A DNA stretch of 64,000 nt from NCBI RefSeq assembly GCF_947500045.1, contig NZ_CANMQQ010000003.1, positions 248,001-312,000 on the forward strand, read 5' to 3'. Below the pieces are notes generated by a model. That model did no database searches and had not been told where the DNA came from. It saw only the letters and a list, made by a program, of their open reading frames with translations. This document shows positions 34,517 through 45,417 of the stretch, in pieces (the first letter of the stretch is position 1; every line of letters begins with the position of its first letter). Both the position numbers and the translations under genes were made by a program. This stretch comes from an uncultured Ruegeria sp. Its GTDB lineage: Bacteria; Pseudomonadota; Alphaproteobacteria; Rhodobacterales; Rhodobacteraceae.

Positions 34517-36181
34517 ATGAGCGACTATTATGATCTTGGCACGTATTCTCGTGTCGTCACCACTGCATCATCCGAGGCGCAGCTTTGGTTCAATCGCGGG
34601 CTGGTCTGGACCTATGGCTATAACCATGACGAAGCGGTCGCCTGCTTCCAGAAAGCCGCCGAGCATGACCCTGACTGCTCCATGGCGCATTGGGGCATCG
34701 CGTATGCGGCAGGGCCGAACTATAACCTGCCATGGGACCTGCGCGATGATCAGGGACAAATCAAATCGTTGGCTATTGCATATGATGCCACGCAAAAAGC
34801 CATGTCCCTTCTGGACAGGTGCACGCCGGTTGAGCAGGCCCTGATCCGGGCACTGCCAGCGCGCTACCCTCAGCGTGATCCGATCGAAGACATGCATCCC
34901 TGGAATCATGATTTTGCCGATGCCATGCGTGCGGCATTTGCAGAACTGCCCGGCGATCTGGATCTACGCACGATCTATGTTGAGGCATTGATGAATCTCA
35001 CGCCCTGGCAGATGTGGGACCTTAAAACCGGTCAACCTGCCGAAGGTGCTGCCACATTGGAGGCGCAAGAGGCTTTGGAATTCGCGATGGCCAACGGCTC
35101 CGCCGCCATGTCACATCCCGGGCTGCTGCATCTGTATGTGCATCTGATGGAAATGTCGCCGACCCCCGAAAAAGCTTTGCAAGCTGGGGATATCCTGCGC
35201 ACGCTCGTGCCGGACGCGGGGCATCTGGTGCATATGCCCACCCATATTGACGTGCTGTGCGGTCACTATCAAAACGTCACTTTTTGGAACGAAACCGCCT
35301 CTGTTGCGGACTTGAAATATTACGAGCGCGAAGGCCCGTTCAACATCTACACCGGTTATCGCCAGCATAATTATCACTTTGCTATCTACGGCGCGTTGTT
35401 TCTGGGACAGATGGAGCCCGCCCTGCGCGCCAATCAGGGCCTGTGGGACACCACACCCGAAGAGCTGCTGCGCATCGAAAGTCCGCCCATGGCGGATTAT
35501 TTCGAAAGCTACATGTCCATGGGTCCGCATATCCTGATCCGCTTTGGGCGCTGGGAAGAAGCCAAGGCGCTGAACCTTCCTGACGACACGGACCTGTACC
35601 GCACACTCACCGCGACGACGCATTATGCGCGCGCCATCGCCCATGCGGCCACGGGCGAGGTTGCGCAGGCGGAATCCGAAGAACAACTGTTCCTCGCCGC
35701 AAAAACCTGCGTGCCCGAGACACGAAGATTGCACAACAACCGTGTCATTGACCTGCTTGAAATCGCAGCAGAAATGCTGCGAGGAGAGATCGAGTATCGC
35801 AGGGGCAACTACGAAATCGCCTATGCCCATCTGCGCAGGTCCGTCGAATTGGATGACACTCTGCCCTATGACGAGCCGTGGGGCTGGATGCAGCCCACCC
35901 GCCACGCACTGGGCGCGTTGTTATTCGAACAAGGCCATGTGGCCGAGGCCGAGATGGTTTATCGAGAGGATCTGGGCCTCGGAGGAAACCTCAGTCGTGC
36001 CTCAATCCACCCCGATAATGTCTGGAGCCTCAAGGGCTTGCGCGATTGCCTGAAAGAACGTGGAGAAACCATTGAAATCAAACAAGTCCAGCAGCGTCTT
36101 GATCTTGCGCTTGCCCGCGCGGACCGGGCCGTTGGCGCCTCCTGTTTCTGTGCCCAAGCCGCGATGAGAGCCGCAGAATGA
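34517..36181 (+). CDS. tetratricopeptide repeat protein (TTC38-like)
   Basis: A 554-residue soluble helical-repeat protein. Near the N-terminus LWFNRGLVWTYGYNHDEAVACFQKA reads as a TPR, followed by CSMAHWGIAYAAGPNYNLPW; further pairs of helices continue to the end (VAEAEMVYREDLGLGGNLSR). This arrangement resembles the TPR-38 group found in many bacteria, of unknown function, probably a protein-binding scaffold. GGGAGGGGG precedes the ATG. The 3' end overlaps the SH3-domain gene by 4 bp, implying the two work together. Confidence 0.8.
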   Translation: MSDYYDLGTYSRVVTTASSEAQLWFNRGLVWTYGYNHDEAVACFQKAAEHDPDCSMAHWGIAYAAGPNYNLPWDLRDDQGQIKSLAIAYDATQKAMSLLDRCTPVEQALIRALPARYPQRDPIEDMHPWNHDFADAMRAAFAELPGDLDLRTIYVEALMNLTPWQMWDLKTGQPAEGAATLEAQEALEFAMANGSAAMSHPGLLHLYVHLMEMSPTPEKALQAGDILRTLVPDAGHLVHMPTHIDVLCGHYQNVTFWNETASVADLKYYEREGPFNIYTGYRQHNYHFAIYGALFLGQMEPALRANQGLWDTTPEELLRIESPPMADYFESYMSMGPHILIRFGRWEEAKALNLPDDTDLYRTLTATTHYARAIAHAATGEVAQAESEEQLFLAAKTCVPETRRLHNNRVIDLLEIAAEMLRGEIEYRRGNYEIAYAHLRRSVELDDTLPYDEPWGWMQPTRHALGALLFEQGHVAEAEMVYREDLGLGGNLSRASIHPDNVWSLKGLRDCLKERGETIEIKQVQQRLDLALARADRAVGASCFCAQAAMRAAE

Positions 36182-36855
36182 AAGCACTGCCTTTGGCGCT
36201 GGCCCTACTACTGTGTGGCCCCGCACTTGCCCAACGGCAATCGTTTCCCCCTGTGGATCAAGCCGAACGTGACCCTGATTTGCTGGCCTTCCGGGCCGAT
36301 CTGCTTGCAAAGATCACGGCACAAGATACCGAATCCGTGGTGGCCGCAGCCTGCCCTGGTATTTATCTGAGCCATGACAGCAAAGGCGGCCCGGACGAGT
36401 TCCGTTTGAACCTGACCGTACCGCCCGAAGTACTGGGCGAGGAATTCAAAGACGAGGCCGACGAACTGCGCGAGGCCTACTGGTCCGATCTGCAGAACAC
36501 ATTGTCGCAACCGGGCTATTTCGACGATCAGGGCGAATTCTGGATGCCCGCCCATTGGCAGATCGCCCTGCCCGCCTCGCTTGATCCGTTCACTGCGTAT
36601 TTTGTGGCGGCTGAACGGGTTACCCTCCGCCAAACTCCATCGCGCAGCGGTGCGATTGTCGGATTGATCAGCCATGAGGTGGTCATCGTTCCCGACTACC
36701 AACCCGATGAAACCTATCAAAAAGTCAGACTTACGGATGGAACCACCGGCCACATGCACAGCGACTTTTTGACTTCCATGGTCGGGTATCGCGCGGCACT
36801 GGTGAAATCCGACACCGGCGACTGGCAGCTTTGTACCTTTGTAACGGGTGACTAA
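36178..36855 (+). CDS. secreted protein with C-terminal SH3-like domain
   Basis: A 225-residue periplasmic protein. A signal peptide covers residues 1-19 (ends GPALA). The last 85 residues read as an SH3b domain (VTLRQTPSRSGAIVGLISHEVV, then YQKVRLTDGTTGHMH). The part before it is acidic and not recognised. It is coupled to the TPR gene by ATGA. Its stop overlaps the mfd stop by 4 bp on the other strand. A role at the cell wall is inferred from the SH3b domain only. Confidence 0.75.
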   Translation: MKALPLALALLLCGPALAQRQSFPPVDQAERDPDLLAFRADLLAKITAQDTESVVAAACPGIYLSHDSKGGPDEFRLNLTVPPEVLGEEFKDEADELREAYWSDLQNTLSQPGYFDDQGEFWMPAHWQIALPASLDPFTAYFVAAERVTLRQTPSRSGAIVGLISHEVVIVPDYQPDETYQKVRLTDGTTGHMHSDFLTSMVGYRAALVKSDTGDWQLCTFVTGD

Positions 36856-39800
36856 ACCTTTGCTTTTTTCCTCGCGGCCACGATTTTCTCGGCCAGATCA
36901 CGGGCGATGGCAAAGGCGCCTTTGATTTTGTCGCTGTCCTTTTTCCAGTCGCGCCGAACAACGATCTTGTTGTCCTTGACCTTGGCCAGTCCACGCTGGT
37001 TCTGGATGAATTCAACCAGTCCCTGAGGCGAGGCGAATTTGTCATTGTGGAACTGTATCGTCGCGCCCTTCGGCCCTCCGTCCAGCTTGGCAATGCCTGC
37101 CCGTTTACACATTGCCTTGATACGCACGACCAACATCAGAGTGTTGACCTCTTTCGGCAAAGAGCCAAAGCGGTCGATCAGTTCAGCGGCAAAACCTTCA
37201 AGCTCTACCTTGGTCGAAAGTGATGAGAGGCGTCGATAAAGACCCAGGCGCACGTCCAGATCGGGCACATAATCCTCGGGGATCAGAACCGGGACGCCAA
37301 GGTTAATCTGCGGGGCCCATTGATCGTCGGCATCCGACAGCCCCTCCATCTCACCGGCTTTGATCTTGGCAATCGCCTCTTCCAGCATCGACTGGTAGAG
37401 TTCATAGCCCACGTCGCGCATCTGACCGGACTGTTCCTCGCCCAGCAGATTGCCAGCGCCGCGAATATCCAGATCCTGTGAGGCCAGCGTAAAACCGGCA
37501 CCCAATGTATCCAATGATCCAAGAACACGCAGACGCTTTTCGGCCGTTGCCGTCAGACGCGCGCGCGGTTTGGTGGTCAGATAGGCATAGGCCCGAGTTT
37601 TCGAGCGCCCGACCCTGCCGCGAATTTGATAAAGCTGCGCCAAACCGAACATATCCGCCCGGTGCACGACCATGGTGTTTGCCGTCGGAATATCCAGTCC
37701 GCTTTCCACGATCGTCGTAGCCAGCAGCACGTCGTACTTCCCGTCATAAAACGCGTTCATCCGATCATCGAGCTCGCCCGCCGCCATTTGCCCATGCGCC
37801 ACCATGTAGGTCAGTTCGGGCAGTTGTTCCTTTAGGAACTCTTCGATGTCCGGCAGGTCCGAGATACGCGGCACCACGTAAAAGCTTTGCCCACCGCGAT
37901 AATGTTCGCGCAGCAACGCCTCACGGATCGTGACCGCATCGAATTCGCTGACATAGGTACGGATGGCAAGGCGGTCGATGGGCGGGGTTCCGATGATCGA
38001 CAGATCACGCACACCGGTCAGTGACAGCTGCAGCGTCCGAGGGATCGGAGTGGCAGTGAGCGTTAGAACATGCACGTCTGAGCGCAATTGCTTTAACCGT
38101 TCTTTATGCGCCACGCCGAAATGCTGCTCTTCGTCGATGATCAGCAGGCCTAGATTGTTGAACCTGATCCCCTTGGCCAGCAGAGCATGGGTACCGATTA
38201 CTATATCCACAGTGCCACGCGCCATCCCGTCGCGCGTTTGTTGCGCATCCTTCGCCGATACAAAGCGCGACAGTTGCCGTACCTCCAGTGGAAACCCCCG
38301 GAAGCGTTCCTTGAATGAGGCCGCATGCTGCCGCGCAAGCAGCGTGGTTGGCGCGACAACTGCCACCTGTACGCCCGACATGGCGGCAACGAAGGCCGCG
38401 CGCATTGCGACCTCGGTCTTGCCAAAGCCCACGTCACCACAGATCAGACGATCCATCGGAGCGCCGGAGTGCATGTCTTCCATGACCTCAGAGATTGCAC
38501 GCAGCTGATCGTCGGTTTCCTGATAGGGGAAACGCGCGCTGAACTCTTCCCACGCGTGGGGTGGCGGGTCCATTATCGGTGCTTTGCGCAATGCACGTTC
38601 GGCAGCAATGCGGATCAGCTTGTCCGCCATTTCGCGGATACGCTCTTTCAGCTTGGCCTTCTTGGCCTGCCATGCGCCACCGCCCAACCGATCAAGCAGC
38701 CCCTCGTCATGGCCGTATTTTGACAGCAGTTCGATGTTTTCGACAGGCAGATACAGCTTGGACTGTTCAGCATATTCCAACAGCAGGCATTCGTGGGCCG
38801 CACCTGCAGCGGTGACGACCTCCATCCCTTTAAAGCGCCCGATGCCGTGATCGACGTGGACCACCAGATCACCGGGGCTGAGCGATTGCGTCTCAGTCAG
38901 GAAGTTCTCGGCCTTGCGCCGTTTCTTGGGTTGGCGGATCAGGCGGTCGCCCAACACGTCCTGCTCGGCGATCACTGTCATGTCGGGTGTTTCGAACCCG
39001 TGTTCCAATGCCCAGACCGCCAGATGCAGGCCACGTTTTCCAATCCGCGTACCATCTGAGACGGGGACCGCCTCGGCCAGACCTTCATCCTCGATCAACC
39101 CGGTCAGACGTTCGCGCGCGCCTTCGGAATATGAAGCGATAAGGACAGGACCCTTGTCCATCTTGTTTTGGATGTGACTTGCCAGCGCACCAAACAGGCT
39201 GATGCTCTCCTGTTGACGCTCTGGCGCAAAATTACGCCCGATCCGGCCACCTGCATCGATCACACCCGGCCCGCTGGATTGCGGCAACGGGTTGAACTGC
39301 AACACCCGCCGTTCGTCGACAGCAATTTCCCATGCAGCGTCATCCATATAAAGCAGATTGGGTGGCGTGGGTTTATAGACGGTATCCATACGCGCGCGGT
39401 TTTCCAACGCAAGTCGCCGCGTTTCGTACTGATCCGAAATACTATCCCAGCGCGCCAACCGCGCCGGTGTGACCTGATCATCCAGCGAAATCGTGGCTCC
39501 CGGCAGATAGTCAAACAGCGTCTCAAGCTTTTCGTGGAAAAACGGCAGCCAATGTTCCATCCCCTGATGCTTTCGACCGGCACTGACGGCCTCGTACAAG
39601 GGGTCATCGGTGCCCGCGGCCCCGAATTCGATGCGATAATTCTGGCGGAATCGGGTTATTGCCGCGTCATCCATAATGACCTCGGACACCGGGGCCAGTT
39701 CTACCAGGTCGAGCTTTTCTGTAGTCCGCTGGGTCGCAGGATCAAACCGGCGCGCACCATCCAGAACGTCTCCGAAAAAATCCAGTCGCACGGGGCCACT

Positions 39801-40307
39801 GTCCCCCGGGGGGAAAATATCGATAATGCCACCACGAACGGCGTAATCACCCGGCTCCATCACCGTGGGGCTTTGGGTGAAACCCATCCGCACCAGAAAG
39901 GCGCGAAGGGCCGCTTCGTCAATGCGCTGATCCACGCGGGCAGTGAACGCAGCCTCGCGTAAAACCTCGCGGGCGGGAACTCTCTGTGTCACGGCATTCA
40001 GAGTTGTCAGCAGAACAAACTGCTGCGGCATCTGATGAACCAATGCCGCCAGAGTCGCCACACGCGCAGCAGATATGTCTGCATTCGGCGAAACCCGATC
40101 ATAGGGTAGACAATCCCAGCCGGGGAATACAAATACAGGCATATCCGGCGCAAAGAACGCCAGTGCCGCCCGCATCGCCTCCATCCGCTTGTCATCGCGG
40201 GCGATATGGCAGACCGGACCACCCGAACGGGCGATCTCATTCAGCACAAGCTGCGCATCAAACCCCTCAGGGGCGCCGCCAACCGTTACGTGGTTCGGAG
40301 CCTTCAT
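36852..40307 (-). CDS. mfd: transcription-repair coupling factor
   Basis: A 1151-residue Mfd protein, which removes stalled RNA polymerase and recruits UvrA for repair of the transcribed strand. Order of parts: UvrB-like N-terminal modules, a polymerase-interacting CarD-like domain (GDLVVHVDHGIGRFKGMEVV) near 480-500, the helicase motor with Walker A CGDVGFGKTEVAMRA and DEEQ box IDEEQHFGVAHK, the TRG region (ITATPIPRTL-like), and a C-terminal D7 module. Length and domain order match the family. It starts with ATG 18 bp after the end of the downstream-labelled membrane gene at 40326-40853, with which it is probably co-transcribed. Confidence 0.97.
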   Translation of the reverse strand: MKAPNHVTVGGAPEGFDAQLVLNEIARSGGPVCHIARDDKRMEAMRAALAFFAPDMPVFVFPGWDCLPYDRVSPNADISAARVATLAALVHQMPQQFVLLTTLNAVTQRVPAREVLREAAFTARVDQRIDEAALRAFLVRMGFTQSPTVMEPGDYAVRGGIIDIFPPGDSGPVRLDFFGDVLDGARRFDPATQRTTEKLDLVELAPVSEVIMDDAAITRFRQNYRIEFGAAGTDDPLYEAVSAGRKHQGMEHWLPFFHEKLETLFDYLPGATISLDDQVTPARLARWDSISDQYETRRLALENRARMDTVYKPTPPNLLYMDDAAWEIAVDERRVLQFNPLPQSSGPGVIDAGGRIGRNFAPERQQESISLFGALASHIQNKMDKGPVLIASYSEGARERLTGLIEDEGLAEAVPVSDGTRIGKRGLHLAVWALEHGFETPDMTVIAEQDVLGDRLIRQPKKRRKAENFLTETQSLSPGDLVVHVDHGIGRFKGMEVVTAAGAAHECLLLEYAEQSKLYLPVENIELLSKYGHDEGLLDRLGGGAWQAKKAKLKERIREMADKLIRIAAERALRKAPIMDPPPHAWEEFSARFPYQETDDQLRAISEVMEDMHSGAPMDRLICGDVGFGKTEVAMRAAFVAAMSGVQVAVVAPTTLLARQHAASFKERFRGFPLEVRQLSRFVSAKDAQQTRDGMARGTVDIVIGTHALLAKGIRFNNLGLLIIDEEQHFGVAHKERLKQLRSDVHVLTLTATPIPRTLQLSLTGVRDLSIIGTPPIDRLAIRTYVSEFDAVTIREALLREHYRGGQSFYVVPRISDLPDIEEFLKEQLPELTYMVAHGQMAAGELDDRMNAFYDGKYDVLLATTIVESGLDIPTANTMVVHRADMFGLAQLYQIRGRVGRSKTRAYAYLTTKPRARLTATAEKRLRVLGSLDTLGAGFTLASQDLDIRGAGNLLGEEQSGQMRDVGYELYQSMLEEAIAKIKAGEMEGLSDADDQWAPQINLGVPVLIPEDYVPDLDVRLGLYRRLSSLSTKVELEGFAAELIDRFGSLPKEVNTLMLVVRIKAMCKRAGIAKLDGGPKGATIQFHNDKFASPQGLVEFIQNQRGLAKVKDNKIVVRRDWKKDSDKIKGAFAIARDLAEKIVAARKKAKV

Positions 40308-40325
40308 TGTGCTGCCTTTCAGATA

Positions 40326-40853
40326 TCACCAACTCAGAACGCCAACCGTGAAGTTCTGATACATGCCCCAAAACGAAGTGACCAGAATAGAGATCATACC
40401 AATGATCTGCGTATACACCCGGCAACGGATCAGTTTTTTGGAGACAAGTTCCAACGTCAATTCTTGCTGGCTCAATCGTCGTGCGGCCGAGATGTTTATT
40501 AGCGTTACGAAACACATCGGAAACAACAGCAAGAACACTGCTTGCGCGAACTCCAGCCCGTAGAAAAAGCCCATTGTGGCCAATCCTGTCAGCACGAAAC
40601 TACAAATCGCAAAAATCGCAAGCCCGGACGTGTCAACGATGTATAACAGCCGGTTCGTGTTGATCCTGGCGATATCCAGCAGGTCTTGTTCCGACTGGCC
40701 ACCCACCCGACGCGCACGCGTTACCAGATCATGGGGCACGCCAATTGCCCAGTGGCTGGCAGAGGACCAAAGAACGGCTAAGCCGATCCAATACCACAGA
40801 TTCGAAAAGCTCCGCATATCGATGATTTCGAAAATCGAAGAGTAAATGTCCAA
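40326..40853 (-). CDS. conserved four-helix membrane protein, function unknown
   Basis: A 175-residue integral membrane protein with about four hydrophobic segments (residues 15-40, 75-100, 105-125 and 150-170) and a soluble segment with RRVGGQSEQDLLDIARINTNRLLYI. The N-terminal FEIIDMRSFSNLWYWIGLAV is typical of a family found in Rhodobacteraceae. Some databases label similar proteins as part of the Suf complex, which I cannot support. The start codon chosen is TTG, as the conserved N-terminus precedes the first ATG. It is 18 bp upstream of mfd. Confidence 0.7.
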   Translation of the reverse strand: MDIYSSIFEIIDMRSFSNLWYWIGLAVLWSSASHWAIGVPHDLVTRARRVGGQSEQDLLDIARINTNRLLYIVDTSGLAIFAICSFVLTGLATMGFFYGLEFAQAVFLLLFPMCFVTLINISAARRLSQQELTLELVSKKLIRCRVYTQIIGMISILVTSFWGMYQNFTVGVLSW

Positions 40854-40898
40854 GCCACTGCCCTTTATTATACGTCTGCAGGGACCCTCATCGCATAG

Positions 40899-41972
<1,074 letters not shown>

Positions 41973-42115
41973 CACCACAGTTTTTCGCAATTTTTCGCCG
42001 ATTTGCTGCGTCCGCAGCACAGCTTTCCCGTGACAGGCAGGCACAATCGGCGTATTCTTGCAGACAAGATCGGGAATACCCGACAATTCAGGCACATATA
42101 CAGAGACAGAGAAAC

Positions 42116-42688
42116 ATGAGCAGTTCAAACTCCCCCCGACTCAGCCGTCGCGGTTTTGCATTTGGCGTGGCCGGATTGACGCTGACCGCCGCGTGCGGCA
42201 ACGGCGTTGGGAATACCAACGCCGCAACGCTCGACGCGCGCGTCGACGCGACGCTGAACGAAATGTACAGCAAATACCCCAATACCCGCGAGATCGCCAA
42301 CAAGGCCAACGGGATGTTGGTTATGCCGCTGATCACCGATGCCGGATTTATCTTTGGCGGGGCCTATGGTCAGGGCGCATTGCGCATTCAGGGTGCAACA
42401 GTCGACTATTATTCCGCCATATCTGGCAGTGCAGGCCTGCAGATCGGTGCGCAGCAATACGCGCATGTTCTGTTCTTCATGACCGAAGAAGCACTGAACG
42501 ATTTCCGCCGCTCCAGCGGTTGGACCGCTGGGGCTGATATCGGATACGTCGTCGATGCGACCGGCGAATCCCTGTCCACCGACACGACCCAGCTGCGCAA
42601 GCCGGTGCTGGCTGCCGTCTTCGGTCAGGCGGGTCTGAAGTTTGGTGCGACGGTCGAAGGCATCAAATACACACGCATCATTCCCTGA
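42116..42688 (+). CDS. YSC84-type lipoprotein
   Basis: A 190-residue secreted protein. The N-terminus carries a twin-arginine-like SRRGFAFGVAGLTLTAAC with a lipobox Cys, so it may be exported by Tat and lipid-anchored. The mature part is a YSC84/DUF500 domain (MLVMPLITDAGFIFGGAYGQG, then IGAQQYAHVLFFM and KFGATVEGIKYTRIIP). It is paralogous to the secreted protein at 10634-11344. The ATG is preceded by AGAGACAGAG. It is 143 bp after hemB and ends 28 bp before a terminator. Confidence 0.82.
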   Translation: MSSSNSPRLSRRGFAFGVAGLTLTAACGNGVGNTNAATLDARVDATLNEMYSKYPNTREIANKANGMLVMPLITDAGFIFGGAYGQGALRIQGATVDYYSAISGSAGLQIGAQQYAHVLFFMTEEALNDFRRSSGWTAGADIGYVVDATGESLSTDTTQLRKPVLAAVFGQAGLKFGATVEGIKYTRIIP

Positions 42689-42716
42689 TTTAATAAATTC
42701 CCCCTCCCCCTCGGAC

Positions 42717-42754
42717 GAGCCCTGCTACATCTTGTGGCGGGGCTCTGGGTTTTA
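42717..42754 (+). terminator. terminator after the YSC84 lipoprotein
   Basis: A 13-bp stem (42717-42729 with 42733-42745, wobbles only) with a 3-nt loop TCT. The outer arms are GAGCCC/GGGCTC, and TGGGTTTTA follows. Confidence 0.8.
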
Positions 42755-42851
42755 GTGGATTTACGCAATTTCAGCAGGCATTCCTCTTTCGGTCCGGAAG
42801 GGCTTCCAGTAACCTCGGCGCAAACGAATATACTGATTTCTTGGGGGACAG

Positions 42852-45314
42852 ATGGGTCTGGTTTTTCGCTGGCTGGTGCGGCTTACGACGGGCCTGATCC
42901 TGCTTACCGTTGCGGCGGTCGGGTTGATCTATTTTCTGGCCAGCCAATCCCTGCCTGAATACGATCAGTCCCTGGAAGTCGAAGGGATAACAGCCCCGGT
43001 CGAAATCATCCGCGACACGGCGAATGTGCCGCACATACTTGGCAATTCCGATCCGGATGTGTTCTTCGGCCTTGGATACGCCCACGCGCAGGACCGGCTT
43101 TGGCAAATGACCGTTTTACGCCGTACCGTGCAGGGCCGATTGTCAGAAGTATTCGGCCAACGCACAGTTCACATAGACAAACTGTTGCGTCGACTGGACC
43201 TTTATGGCCTCGCCCATCGTTCTGTCACGGTGCAGGACGATTACACAAAGGCGGCTCTGCGCGCTTATTCTGCCGGGATCAACGCGCGTCTGGCTGAAAT
43301 AAACGAACAAGCCCTTGGTCGTGGCGCGCCCGAGATGTTCCTGTTCAATGCACCCGTTCCGCCCTGGCAACCCGGAGACAGTCTGGCGATCATGAAGTTG
43401 ATGAGCTTGCAACTCTCAGGCCATCTTGCGGATGAGGTTCTACGCGCCCGGACGTCTCTGATATTGAACGACCCTACGCGTTTGGCCGATATTTTACCGG
43501 ATGTCCCCGGCCCCGGCATCGCAGCCTTGCCCGAATATGCCGTGCTGTTTCCGAACCTGCCGCGTTATGCGCATGGCACCCCGATGCCCGATACGCCACT
43601 TTCGCCCTTCCCGCGGCGCGGTTTGGCAGGTGCATCCAATGCCTGGACAGCCGCACCGTCCCGCTCGGCCAGCGGCGGCACATTGTTAGCCAACGATCCT
43701 CATCTGGGCTTTACCGCCCCCGGTATCTGGTATCTGGCACGATTGGAACTGGCCAAAGGCGGTGTGATCGGTGCAACCATACCTGGAATACCGGCGGTTT
43801 CAGCTGGTCGGAGCGAGCGTTTGGGTTGGGGGCTGACCTCATCCTATCTGGACGATCAGGACGTTCACATTGAACAACTGAACCCCGACAACCCCGAGGA
43901 ATACCTGACGCCCGACGGCTATGCACGTTTCCGGACCCGCCCTTCGATCATCGAAATCAAGGACGCAGCGCCGATTACCCTGACCCTGCGCTGGACCGAG
44001 AACGGCCCCGTTCTACCGGGCACGCATTATGATTTGGAAACGATAACGCCCCCAGGTCATGTCGCGTCTCTGTCGTGGAGCGCGCTCAGCCCGCGCGACA
44101 CATCCATGAGCGCATCTTTGGCACTGATGGGCGCCGATACGGTGCGCCAGGCCATCAATCTGGCCGAAGATTTCATCGCACCTTCACAAAACCTGTCGCT
44201 GGTCGATGAAAACACCATCGGCCTGAAACTGATCGGTGCTATGCCCCGACGCGACCTGAACAACCAAAGCCGAGGCCGCATTCCCACACCCGGTTGGCTG
44301 GAACGCAACCGCTGGCAGGGTCGATTGCCTTATGCGGATAACCCGGAGTTCGTAGCGCCGGTGGGCGGCGTTTTGGGCAATACCAACAACAAGATCATCG
44401 ACCGCCCCTTCCCTGATCACGTTTCATACGAATGGGGCGATACGCAGCGGGTTCACCGCTGGGAGCGTCTGATGCAATCGCGTGAAGTGCACACGCGCGA
44501 CAGCTTTATCGAGGCGCAGTTGGATACGGTCAGCTTTACCGCTCGGTCACTGTTACCATTGATCGGCGCCGACCTTTGGTTCACCGGGGAATCCGCACCA
44601 GAAGGCACTTCGGAGCGTCAGCGCCAGGTCGCGCTTGATCTACTTGCCAACTGGAATGGTGAGATGAACGAACATCTGCCAGAGCCGTTGATCTATGCTG
44701 CCTGGCTGCGCGCGCTGCAAATCCGCCTGATCTCGGACGATCTTGGCCCGTTGGCAGCAGAATACAAACATGTCGAGCCGCTGTTCATCGAACGTGTCTA
44801 TCGTGACATCGAAGGGGCGTCGGTCTGGTGCGATGTGCGCCAAAGCGCACCGGTTGAAACCTGCACCGACATGGCAAGGCTGGCGCTGGATGATGCAATC
44901 ATCTGGATTTCCGAACGCTATGGCACCGCACTTCAATCCTTGCGTTGGGGCGATGCACATCAGGCCGCCCATGACCACCCGGTACTGGGTGAAGTGCCGG
45001 TGCTGCGCTTCTTCGTCAACATCCGCCAATCCACCAGCGGGGGCGACAACACGCTGCTGCGCGGACGCACTTCGGGCGAAGGACCAGACCCGTTCCAGAA
45101 CGTGCACGGCGCAGGATACCGGGGTGTGTATGATTTCGCCGACCCTGACAGTTCGGTATTCATAACAGCCACGGGTCAGTCGGGCCATTTCCTGTCGCGT
45201 TATTACGACGATCAGGCCCAGTTGTGGCGGCGCGGAGAATATATTCCTATGTCATTGGATATTGGTCTTGCTCGCGCTGCGGCAGTTGGTGTGACCCTGC
45301 TCAACCCTCGCTAG
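42852..45314 (+). CDS. penicillin acylase family Ntn-hydrolase
   Basis: An 820-residue member of peptidase family S45. An N-terminal membrane anchor (residues 10-30) leads to the alpha-chain (DTANVPHILGNSDPDVFFGLGY) and then the nucleophile Ser262 in AGASNAW, where the precursor would be cleaved to expose the Ser. The beta-chain has ANDPHLGFTAPGIWYLA and VGGVLGNTNNKIID. Family members hydrolyse penicillins, cephalosporins or N-acyl-homoserine lactones; the AHL option would interest quorum-sensing work in roseobacters. Unlike most secreted acylases, it has a membrane anchor and no cleavable signal. GGGGGA precedes the ATG. Confidence 0.9.
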   Translation: MGLVFRWLVRLTTGLILLTVAAVGLIYFLASQSLPEYDQSLEVEGITAPVEIIRDTANVPHILGNSDPDVFFGLGYAHAQDRLWQMTVLRRTVQGRLSEVFGQRTVHIDKLLRRLDLYGLAHRSVTVQDDYTKAALRAYSAGINARLAEINEQALGRGAPEMFLFNAPVPPWQPGDSLAIMKLMSLQLSGHLADEVLRARTSLILNDPTRLADILPDVPGPGIAALPEYAVLFPNLPRYAHGTPMPDTPLSPFPRRGLAGASNAWTAAPSRSASGGTLLANDPHLGFTAPGIWYLARLELAKGGVIGATIPGIPAVSAGRSERLGWGLTSSYLDDQDVHIEQLNPDNPEEYLTPDGYARFRTRPSIIEIKDAAPITLTLRWTENGPVLPGTHYDLETITPPGHVASLSWSALSPRDTSMSASLALMGADTVRQAINLAEDFIAPSQNLSLVDENTIGLKLIGAMPRRDLNNQSRGRIPTPGWLERNRWQGRLPYADNPEFVAPVGGVLGNTNNKIIDRPFPDHVSYEWGDTQRVHRWERLMQSREVHTRDSFIEAQLDTVSFTARSLLPLIGADLWFTGESAPEGTSERQRQVALDLLANWNGEMNEHLPEPLIYAAWLRALQIRLISDDLGPLAAEYKHVEPLFIERVYRDIEGASVWCDVRQSAPVETCTDMARLALDDAIIWISERYGTALQSLRWGDAHQAAHDHPVLGEVPVLRFFVNIRQSTSGGDNTLLRGRTSGEGPDPFQNVHGAGYRGVYDFADPDSSVFITATGQSGHFLSRYYDDQAQLWRRGEYIPMSLDIGLARAAAVGVTLLNPR

Positions 45315-45417
45315 GCGCATCGGCAAGTCCCCGCCCCTTTTCGGGTATCGCGTGGACGCGGTTGTTTGTTTTCGCCTAAAATCACGAAGCCATCGCATCG
45401 CACCAAGGGGGAAATGC

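Noticed and set aside
40326-40853. Labelling the membrane protein before mfd as a Suf complex part
   Set aside because: No suf gene is nearby and the sequence shows only membrane helices; the label cannot be supported.
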